Part shown: piece by piece, positions 1 through 5,187 of the stretch
Layout of the letters: the number at the start of each line of letters is the position of its first letter
Numbering within the stretch: position 1 is the stretch's first letter
Notes under the pieces: generated by a model
The model's database searches: none
What the model was told of the DNA's origin: nothing
What the model saw: the letters and a program-made list of their open reading frames with translations, nothing else
From: Bacteroidales bacterium
GTDB lineage: Bacteria > Bacteroidota > Bacteroidia > Bacteroidales > JAADJA01
Direction of reading: 5' to 3'
NCBI GenBank assembly: GCA_029934735.1
Contig: JAOZLR010000093.1
Span: forward strand, 1 to 5,187
Length of the DNA stretch: 5,187 bases
Position numbers and translations under genes: made by a program

Positions 1-1
1 A

Positions 2-1717
2 TTATCTTTGAACAGCTATCTTCATTGTTTCATCATAATCTTTGCTTCTAATATTAATAAAATAAAGACCATTACTTAAGCCATTCAATGATATTCTATT
101 CTCTTCCCTACTTAAACAGGCAGTCTTAATCAACTGCCCATAAACATTATAAATCTCCACATTGAGTGTATTGGGAACTTCGCAATCTATATATAAAAAA
201 TCGCTTACAGGATTAGGATATACCTTAAAAGCCAGCTTTTTTACTGAATTTATCCCAATAGGAACACAGGTGTCATTAATTTTCTCATCTAAATATATCA
301 ATCTTTTGTTTGTCCAGCCCGACATATAAGATATTTGCGTTGTATCTAAGCTATAGTCATTCCATGCAATAGATTCCTTTTCGTAAATGGCATTTTGGGT
401 TAAATAATTATAATTTACCTGAAACATATTCGTAAGAGCAGAATCTGAAATTATATTACTTCTCAAATCATTCCATCGCAGTTGGAGTTTTTCTCTAAAA
501 CCGTTTTCAGAGCAGTCTTTCCATAGTCTGTCGAAAAACCCATTTGACAATAAACCACTTGTTATATTCATTTGGCTTCCATCCCAAACAATTCCAAAAG
601 TTCCATCTAAATCCCAGGGTACATAAAAATAAGGATCGTTAGTTTTATATCTGGCAATATATATATTCTTACCTGTATTATCTGAAGCTCGTAATAAATT
701 TAGAAACAGAAAGTAATCTACAGCATTATCAATATTGAATTCAGATTGATATTCTGAATAAAAAACCTCATTAGATTCATGCATAACAAAATCCACAAAA
801 TCATATAAATTAATCCAATCAACTTCATCTTCAGGATACTTATATTCAAACCCATCCCATAAAATACTGCTATTATTGTAAGGAGGCAGATTCTCAAATA
901 TTACTGTTCCATCGCCCCAGGATACACCTTTGTACAACTCTCCCCGGATACTTCCATCATACTTTTTTAATTTTAGCTGCTTTCTGTCAACACGCTCACT
1001 AACACAATAAAGCCCTCTGTATTCACCATTAAGAAATAATTCAGCATACTTCATTTGAATACCACTCTTGGCATCAGGCTCAGAAGAAATATAATATGGT
1101 GTATGTATCGTTCTCCATAAATCATTATTTGTCTTACTCCTAAATCTTAAAGGTTCGTTGTACATAGCTTGTAAATTCCAATCATCATCAGTCCGCATTC
1201 CCAGCAAACTAATTTTCTCAGTGTCATTACCAATAGTATCACTCCAAAATTCTATTCTAAAAGATTTTTTTGGTAAAGTCTGCGACCAGACCCCCCGATA
1301 TTCAATTCCCATATTTGATGTAATTTCATTTTGATTGGTCTCAACCATCGTAAAATTAGCTAAAACCTTTGGCTCGTCAACAATCTCATAAATAGTAGAA
1401 ATACTAATTATTGGTAGTTGCGTAAAATACATCATATAATCCTGATTATTTAAAACGTTTAGTACCTCGTATCCAACACCAATTTGAACACTATCAAGAG
1501 GAGTAACTATATCGTAATATGTATCATCAAGCAGAATTACACTTTTCAATTGTGTCCATGTAGCATTAATACTATTAACATCCTGATTAATAACTATTAA
1601 AGTTTTTGAATGATCAATTCTAAACATATTTGAGGCCACCACAATTGTATCATTTGCATTCACATTGTTGCAAAGCAAAACTATTATTAAAATAGTAAGT
1701 GACTTTATCATTTTCAT
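2..1717 (-). CDS. Secreted CotH-kinase-family protein with type IX secretion (Por) C-terminal sorting domain
   Basis: Complete 571-residue protein. Residues 1-21 form a signal peptide (Lys at 2 and 5, hydrophobic core LTILIIVLL, cut probably near NANA-type residues 18-22). Residues about 105-480 match the CotH kinase family: GIEYRGVWS (137-145), PKKSFRIEF (149-157), an LLGMRTDDDWNL block (171-182), ELFLNGEYRGLY (226-237), SERVDRKQL (240-248), then RASDNTGKN (343-351) and YVPWDLDGTFG (365-375). By analogy with spore CotH protein kinases, Asp346 with Asn351 and the Asp369/Asp371 pair are the likely catalytic and metal-binding residues. Residues about 493-571 are a type A sorting domain: YPNPVSD (500-506), VEIYNVYGQLI (520-530), LNGLSNGLYFINI (544-556). 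This predicts export through Sec and then T9SS, with surface anchoring or release. The start is the first ATG after an in-frame TAA (1736-1738); Met3 (codon at 1711) is an equal alternative. The substrate is unknown. The gene is markedly AT-rich compared with its neighbours. Family assignment is strong; kinase activity is inference. Confidence 0.9.
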   Translation of the reverse strand: MKMIKSLTILIIVLLCNNVNANDTIVVASNMFRIDHSKTLIVINQDVNSINATWTQLKSVILLDDTYYDIVTPLDSVQIGVGYEVLNVLNNQDYMMYFTQLPIISISTIYEIVDEPKVLANFTMVETNQNEITSNMGIEYRGVWSQTLPKKSFRIEFWSDTIGNDTEKISLLGMRTDDDWNLQAMYNEPLRFRSKTNNDLWRTIHTPYYISSEPDAKSGIQMKYAELFLNGEYRGLYCVSERVDRKQLKLKKYDGSIRGELYKGVSWGDGTVIFENLPPYNNSSILWDGFEYKYPEDEVDWINLYDFVDFVMHESNEVFYSEYQSEFNIDNAVDYFLFLNLLRASDNTGKNIYIARYKTNDPYFYVPWDLDGTFGIVWDGSQMNITSGLLSNGFFDRLWKDCSENGFREKLQLRWNDLRSNIISDSALTNMFQVNYNYLTQNAIYEKESIAWNDYSLDTTQISYMSGWTNKRLIYLDEKINDTCVPIGINSVKKLAFKVYPNPVSDFLYIDCEVPNTLNVEIYNVYGQLIKTACLSREENRISLNGLSNGLYFINIRSKDYDETMKIAVQR

Positions 1718-1738
1718 ATTGATTAATATTTTAAATTA

Positions 1739-1769
1739 CAAACGGTAAAATTATAAGTTTTTTAACAAA
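1739..1769 (-). promoter_or_regulatory. Candidate Bacteroidota-type promoter of the CotH-like gene
   Basis: On the minus strand a TTTG (1769 to 1766) is followed after 18 bases by TACCGTTTG (1747 to 1739). This resembles the Bacteroidota pattern TTTG-N19-TAnnTTTG, except that the -7 box has three bases instead of two between TA and TTTG. Transcription would start around 1730-1735, leaving a 5' leader of only about 15 bases before the ATG at 1717. The promoter lies entirely in the 62-bp gap after the selD fusion stop, so the CotH-like gene could be transcribed independently or by read-through. The match is imperfect and the region is very AT-rich, so chance is possible. Confidence 0.3.
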
Positions 1770-1779
1770 CAACCAAATC

Positions 1780-3984
1780 CTAAATTATCGAAATCCTCCC
1801 GTTGCCACTTTCCGTAAACTCTCCGATAATTACGGCTTCTGAGACTCCTGCCCCGGCTAATTCCTCAATATACGCCCCGGCAATGCTACTGTTTAATACC
1901 ACGAGCAGGCCGCCCGACGTTTGTGCATCGCAAAGTAGTAGTTGATTGGTTCTGGTCATTGATCCGAAATCAACATCATTCTTCACAAAATCAAGATTAT
2001 TAAATGTCCCACCGGGAATTATACCTGCTGCAGCCAGTGATTTGGCTTCCCTGATAAAAGGAATATTATTAAAAACAATATTTACGTTGCATCTTGAAGC
2101 TTTACTCATTTCCCTTAAATGCCCTAACAACCCAAAGCCTGTAACGTCAGTACAGGAATGTATTTCATACTTTTCCATTACTTCGGCTGCCGTCTTATTC
2201 AGTTGGCTCATCAGTGCGGTTACCTCTTTTCGCAGGCTGTCGTCAACCAGGCCTCTTTTTATGGCTGTAGAGATAATTCCTGTTCCCAATGGTTTTGTAA
2301 GGACTATGGCATCTCCCGGTTTTGCCCCTTCGTTTTTTATTATCTTGTCAGGATGAATAACGCCGCTCACCACCATACCATACTTAGGTTCAGGATCTTC
2401 AATTGTATGTCCGCCAAGAACATTTATGCCGGCTTCGCTTGCTTTATCGTGTGCACCTTTCAATATTTGCTCCAAAACACTCAGCGGTAGTGTATCTTCG
2501 GGAAACCCTACAATGTTTAAGGCAAACAAAGGCTTTGCTCCCATTGCATAAATATCGCTAAGGGCATTTGCTGCTGCAATTGCACCAAAATCGAAAGGGT
2601 CATCAACTATGGGAGTAAAAAAATCGAGAGTCTGGACAATTGCAGTCTCATCATTAATTTTATAAACAGTTGCATCATCAGAGGTTTCCGTTCCTACCAG
2701 TACATTCTTATCAAAAAAACCAGGCAATGTTTTCAATACTTTTTCAAGATTCTGAGGTTTAATTTTACAGGCACATCCCAATCCGTGAGTATAATGTGTA
2801 AGTTTTATCTCTTTGGTGTCTGAAATTTTTATATTAATATCTTCTTTTTCTTTAGGCGAAAGCTCTTTTACAGCAGTAATAATCTCTTCTGCTGCTTTCT
2901 TTATTTCCGGCATCGTATTATCTCTCCCTGTTGAGAAACGTATCGTTCCCATTGCATAATCCAGAGGGACTAACATAGCTTCCAAAACAGCCGAAACGTC
3001 AATACTTTCCGCATGGCAAGCTGCACCTGCTGATGCTGCTACACCATCCAGGCGGGAGATAAGTGTATTGGCCTCAACTCTTGGAAAGGAGATACTCAAA
3101 GTATTAGGCAGGCGCTTATCAGGATGCCCGTTAAGCTGAATTTGTGGTAAAGCCTCTTTTAAAAGATTATGTAGATAATCTCTCGTTTTTTGATAATGTG
3201 CTGCATTTTTGTCAAGATTACGGCCTGCTATTTCACAGGCTTTCCCAAGCCCAGCTATTTCAAGGACATTCTCTGTTCCGGCGCGTAGATTTTGCTCGTG
3301 ATCAGCTCCATAAATTAATTTTTCGAGCGTGACGCCACTACGAATATAAATAGCTCCGATACCTTTGGGGGCATAAAGTTTATGACCGGCAATACTTAAT
3401 AAATCTACCCCCATTTCATCAACGTTAACCTCTATCTTTCCCAATGACTGAGCAGCATCAGTATGCAAAATTACATTGTGCTTTTTTGCAATTTCTGCAA
3501 TTTCCTCAATCGGCTGAATAGTGCCAACCTCATTATTTGCATGCATCACCGAAATCAAAATCGTTTCATCTTTTATGGCTGTTTCAACATCTTTCGGGTT
3601 TACCATACCATATTTATCAACAGTAAGATATGTAATCTCAAACCCGAATCTCTCAAGATACCTGCACACTTCAAAAACTGCAGGATGCTCCACCGATGAG
3701 GTTATAATATGATTTCCCTTATCCTGATGAGCAAATGCAATCCCTCTGATAGCAAAATTATTTGATTCAGTCCCGCCACTAGTGAAAACAATTTCCGACG
3801 GTTCGCAACTAATCAGGTCGGCTATTTGTCTTCGGGCATTTTCCACAGCAAGTTTTGTTTTAATCCCATAAGTATGGGTACTCGACGGATTTCCGAAATA
3901 TTCATCCAAAAACGGTCGCATTGCGTCTGCAACCTCTTTGTCTATAGGTGTTGTGGCATTATAATCTAAATATATCGGATTCAT
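1780..3984 (-). CDS. selD: Bifunctional cysteine desulfurase/selenocysteine lyase - selenide, water dikinase (SelD) fusion
   Basis: One uninterrupted 734-residue frame holds two full-length enzymes. Residues 1-375 are a class V PLP aminotransferase-fold NifS-like enzyme: YLDYNATTP (5-13), TSGGTESNN (68-76), His100 in SVEHPA (stacks on PLP in the family), HTDAAQ (174-179, Asp176), PLP lysine Lys202 in AGHKLYAPKG, RAGTEN (234-239), and the mobile-loop Cys323 in AGAACHAES. The ACH context resembles mammalian selenocysteine lyase more than IscS or SufS. Residues about 376-393 are a charged linker. Residues about 394-734 are SelD (E. coli protein about 347 residues): THYTHGLGCACK (396-407) with catalytic Cys404 and Lys407, DDATVY (436-441), TLDFFTPIVDDPFDFG (452-467), NALSDIYAMG (473-482), GGHT (524-527), CTDVTGFGLLGH (611-622) and CDAQTSGGLL (685-694). 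The metal and ATP ligands expected from E. coli SelD are present. Reactions: release of S or Se from cysteine or selenocysteine, then selenide + ATP + water to selenophosphate, AMP and phosphate. It acts in the cytosol. Start: the only ATG after in-frame TAA 4000-4002. Both domain assignments are firm; substrate channelling is inference. Confidence 0.96.
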   Translation of the reverse strand: MNPIYLDYNATTPIDKEVADAMRPFLDEYFGNPSSTHTYGIKTKLAVENARRQIADLISCEPSEIVFTSGGTESNNFAIRGIAFAHQDKGNHIITSSVEHPAVFEVCRYLERFGFEITYLTVDKYGMVNPKDVETAIKDETILISVMHANNEVGTIQPIEEIAEIAKKHNVILHTDAAQSLGKIEVNVDEMGVDLLSIAGHKLYAPKGIGAIYIRSGVTLEKLIYGADHEQNLRAGTENVLEIAGLGKACEIAGRNLDKNAAHYQKTRDYLHNLLKEALPQIQLNGHPDKRLPNTLSISFPRVEANTLISRLDGVAASAGAACHAESIDVSAVLEAMLVPLDYAMGTIRFSTGRDNTMPEIKKAAEEIITAVKELSPKEKEDINIKISDTKEIKLTHYTHGLGCACKIKPQNLEKVLKTLPGFFDKNVLVGTETSDDATVYKINDETAIVQTLDFFTPIVDDPFDFGAIAAANALSDIYAMGAKPLFALNIVGFPEDTLPLSVLEQILKGAHDKASEAGINVLGGHTIEDPEPKYGMVVSGVIHPDKIIKNEGAKPGDAIVLTKPLGTGIISTAIKRGLVDDSLRKEVTALMSQLNKTAAEVMEKYEIHSCTDVTGFGLLGHLREMSKASRCNVNIVFNNIPFIREAKSLAAAGIIPGGTFNNLDFVKNDVDFGSMTRTNQLLLCDAQTSGGLLVVLNSSIAGAYIEELAGAGVSEAVIIGEFTESGNGRISII

Positions 3985-4057
3985 TGCTGAAAATTTTTGT
4001 TACCATCTGGGTTAAAAGTCTATTATAATAAACACATGCAATATTCTCATTGAATTG

Positions 4058-4065
4058 CAAAGGTA
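4058..4065 (-). promoter_or_regulatory. Candidate -7 box of the promoter for the desulfurase-SelD gene
   Basis: The minus strand reads TACCTTTG followed by CA, an exact match to the Bacteroidota -7 consensus TAnnTTTG. It would start transcription near 4050-4055 and give a leader of roughly 65-70 bases before the ATG at 3984. No convincing -33 TTTG is present at 18-21 bases upstream. The leader shows no Shine-Dalgarno sequence and I recognise no riboswitch in it. The position, orientation and exact box support it; the missing -33 element weakens it. Confidence 0.4.
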
Positions 4066-4159
4066 AGAATAATATCTGCGGGTTAGCCTTTTCGAGTAAG
4101 GGAATTATGTCACCCTCTCATGCTTTGGAGAAAAATAATAAAATACAATTATCCAAACG

Positions 4160-4167
4160 TATTTTTG
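4160..4167 (+). promoter_or_regulatory. Promoter-like -7 box pointing into the 3' end of the hydrolase gene
   Basis: The plus strand reads TATTTTTG followed by CA, again an exact TAnnTTTG match, in the noncoding gap. If active, it would start near 4172 and run antisense to the end of the hydrolase gene. No plus-strand gene follows. There is no clear -33 TTTG at the usual distance, and such boxes occur by chance in AT-rich DNA. This is a weak candidate for an antisense or short untranslated RNA. Confidence 0.15.
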
Positions 4168-4210
4168 CACTATAAGTGATAGATTCCAAACATATTATTG
4201 TAGGTAAAGA

Positions 4211-4234
4211 GTAAATATCCAAGGGTATTTTTAC
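4211..4234. repeat. Short inverted repeat next to the hydrolase stop codon (possible weak terminator)
   Basis: GTAAATATCC and GGGTATTTTTAC form imperfect inverted arms around a tiny AA loop. On the minus-strand transcript, AAAUA pairs with UAUUU, there is a C-A mismatch, and a C(CUUG)G cap closes it. It starts within a few bases of the hydrolase stop codon (TAG, 4236-4234), the place expected for a 3'-end hairpin. It is AT-rich, has a mismatch, and is not followed by a U-run on that strand; read from the plus strand, the arm itself ends in five Us. A true intrinsic terminator is therefore uncertain. Confidence 0.25.
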
Positions 4235-5187
4235 TAATCATCTTCCGCAATATTCTCTTCTACCTCATTCATAATCTTTAAAAACTCTTTGCTATTGCTT
4301 ATAGCTTTGAAAGTCATAGAATTCCTCAATCTTTCAGGCTCATTAAAACCTTTATCCGCAGCCTTTTGCAACTGACCCAAAGCAGCATCATTTTTCTTCA
4401 ATATCATAAAGTAAGCTGCCTTGAGGTAATAGACTTCAGGATTGTCGGAATCGACCATTTCATAAATCATCAGAAATTTGTCGGCGGCACCAGCCTGTTT
4501 TTGTTTGAGAGCATTTTCTGAACTAAAAAATGAAATCAGGCTGAGGTAGTTCAATAACCTTGTGCTCATCAGCCTTTCACCTTCCGTATTTGCATTTTTC
4601 GATGCCTGTATCAACACATTTATCTCCTTCTTCCACCAGCTTTGACTTTGCTTTGGCATAGCCTGTACATATTTTTGTTGAAGTGCCGACTCCTTTTGAT
4701 CTAATTGCATCACCTTGTCCTGCTGAACGATAAACTGCGGCTTCTTCACCAACTGACTAACCTCATCTTTATATTCCTCCAGATCATCCAGTCCTTGCAG
4801 GAAGACTGTAGCTTTACGGTCAGCTTCATACAAGCTATACCAATCTAATCTTTGCCTGACAGCATTTCTCACGCTGTCGTTTATCTGTTTAAACTCATAT
4901 AATGATCCGTTATCAACCGGCATCAACCCATGACGCATAGCATCAAACTCCATAAACATAAAACCCTGATTCATCACCCTTGCAGAAGGCCAGTCGTGCT
5001 TACCATTATAAATAAGAAGATAATTATATGTTTCCCAGGTATCAAGCAGGTTGTCAATATCTTTCATCTCCAGATAATTAAAATCCTTGTCTCCTACAAT
5101 GCCAAGGAATGCAAAATTACTATTTGGCTGTGACTGTATTTGCGGAAACCCTGCTGCACATCCTATAACTCCTGCAACACCTCCATC
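4234..5187 (-). CDS. Alpha/beta-hydrolase-like protein with C-terminal helical/TPR-like extension (5' part outside the window)
   Basis: Partial gene: the frame stays open from the TAG stop (4236-4234) to the window edge, giving 317 visible residues. Numbering from the first visible codon, GVIGCAAGFP (6-15) and LGIVGDKDFNYLEM (28-41) look like the late beta strands of an alpha/beta hydrolase of the esterase/dienelactone-hydrolase type, with Asp35 the probable acid. NGKHDWPS (61-68) supplies the probable catalytic His64 (codon 4996-4998). The nucleophile, expected in a GxSxG motif just upstream, is outside the window. Residues about 80-222 are charged, helix-rich and unassigned, including a Gln/Lys-rich stretch (155-182). 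Residues about 223-285 look like a TPR: EVYYLKAAYFMILKKNDAAL (251-270) followed by a second helix. The protein ends in an acidic EENIAEDD tail. The Met at 5067 is not the start, because the Asp motif precedes it. Substrate and cellular location cannot be judged without the N-terminus. The hydrolase assignment rests on motif recognition only. Confidence 0.75.
   Translation of the reverse strand, partial: DGGVAGVIGCAAGFPQIQSQPNSNFAFLGIVGDKDFNYLEMKDIDNLLDTWETYNYLLIYNGKHDWPSARVMNQGFMFMEFDAMRHGLMPVDNGSLYEFKQINDSVRNAVRQRLDWYSLYEADRKATVFLQGLDDLEEYKDEVSQLVKKPQFIVQQDKVMQLDQKESALQQKYVQAMPKQSQSWWKKEINVLIQASKNANTEGERLMSTRLLNYLSLISFFSSENALKQKQAGAADKFLMIYEMVDSDNPEVYYLKAAYFMILKKNDAALGQLQKAADKGFNEPERLRNSMTFKAISNSKEFLKIMNEVEENIAEDD

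Larger units (their letters stand above)
3985..4233. other. Intergenic region between the hydrolase and the desulfurase-SelD gene
   Basis: This 249-bp gap contains no credible coding sequence on either strand. Besides the two promoter-like boxes and the inverted repeat listed separately, I see no tRNA, no recognisable riboswitch and no insertion-sequence end. Its length, compared with the 62-bp gap downstream, suggests the hydrolase and the selD fusion are separate transcription units. Confidence 0.6.

Noticed and set aside
3..10. TATCTTTG on the plus strand, an exact match to the Bacteroidota -7 box
   Set aside because: It is the complement of the last codons and stop of the CotH-like gene and points into that gene antisense. 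Chance match in coding DNA is the simpler reading.
1718..1779. Intrinsic terminator after the selD fusion
   Set aside because: The gap is AT-rich with A and T runs, but I can find no GC-containing hairpin before a U-run, so read-through into the CotH-like gene cannot be excluded.
1946..2490. Plus-strand open frames inside the SelD region
   Set aside because: They lie antisense to conserved SelD motifs, and their translations show no family resemblance. They are by-products of the real gene's codon pattern.
3144..3712. Plus-strand short frames inside the desulfurase region
   Set aside because: They are antisense to strongly conserved desulfurase coding sequence, overlap each other in different frames and have no recognisable domain.
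3985..4057. Possible riboswitch or selenium-responsive leader before the selD fusion
   Set aside because: The roughly 70-base leader is AT-rich, and I find no stable GC-containing stem or known aptamer motif in it.
4930..5133. 67-residue plus-strand frame opposite the hydrolase
   Set aside because: It runs antisense to the conserved Asp and His motifs of the hydrolase, and no promoter or family match supports it.

Overview
The window looks like a chromosomal fragment of a Bacteroidota bacterium, probably an anaerobic or marine member of the class Bacteroidia (the class is inference). Three signs support this: a C-terminal type IX secretion (Por) sorting domain on the first protein, TAnnTTTG-type -7 promoter boxes instead of sigma70 boxes, and no clear Shine-Dalgarno sequence before the starts. 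All three genes lie on the minus strand, so transcription runs from high to low coordinates. There are no RNA genes, insertion sequences, CRISPR arrays or integration sites that I can support.

Layout, in the direction of transcription. (1) 5187 to 4234 is the C-terminal part of an alpha/beta-hydrolase-like protein. The reading frame is open to the window edge, so the first Met in the window (5067) is internal. The visible part has the presumed catalytic Asp and His motifs, followed by a long helical extension with a TPR-like segment. (2) 4233 to 3985 is a 249-bp intergenic gap with a candidate promoter for the next gene, a second promoter-like box pointing the other way, and an inverted repeat just after the hydrolase stop. 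(3) 3984 to 1780 is a 734-residue fusion of a NifS/selenocysteine-lyase-type PLP enzyme with a complete selenophosphate synthetase (SelD). (4) A 62-bp gap (1779 to 1718) carries a second candidate promoter. (5) 1717 to 2 is a complete 571-residue secreted CotH-kinase-family protein with an N-terminal signal peptide and a C-terminal type IX sorting domain.

The central gene is the functional highlight. Its N-terminal half should release sulfur or selenium from cysteine or selenocysteine, and its C-terminal half uses selenide and ATP to make selenophosphate, the donor for selenocysteine and for 2-selenouridine in tRNA. The fusion couples selenium mobilisation to selenium activation in one polypeptide. 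The selA/selB/selC and mnmH (ybbB) genes that would show which pathway it serves are not in the window. The two flanking genes have no visible link to selenium, and the clear AT-richness of the CotH-like gene suggests a separate history. I see no coherent multi-gene novel system here; the fusion and the exported CotH-like kinase are the items most worth a second look.
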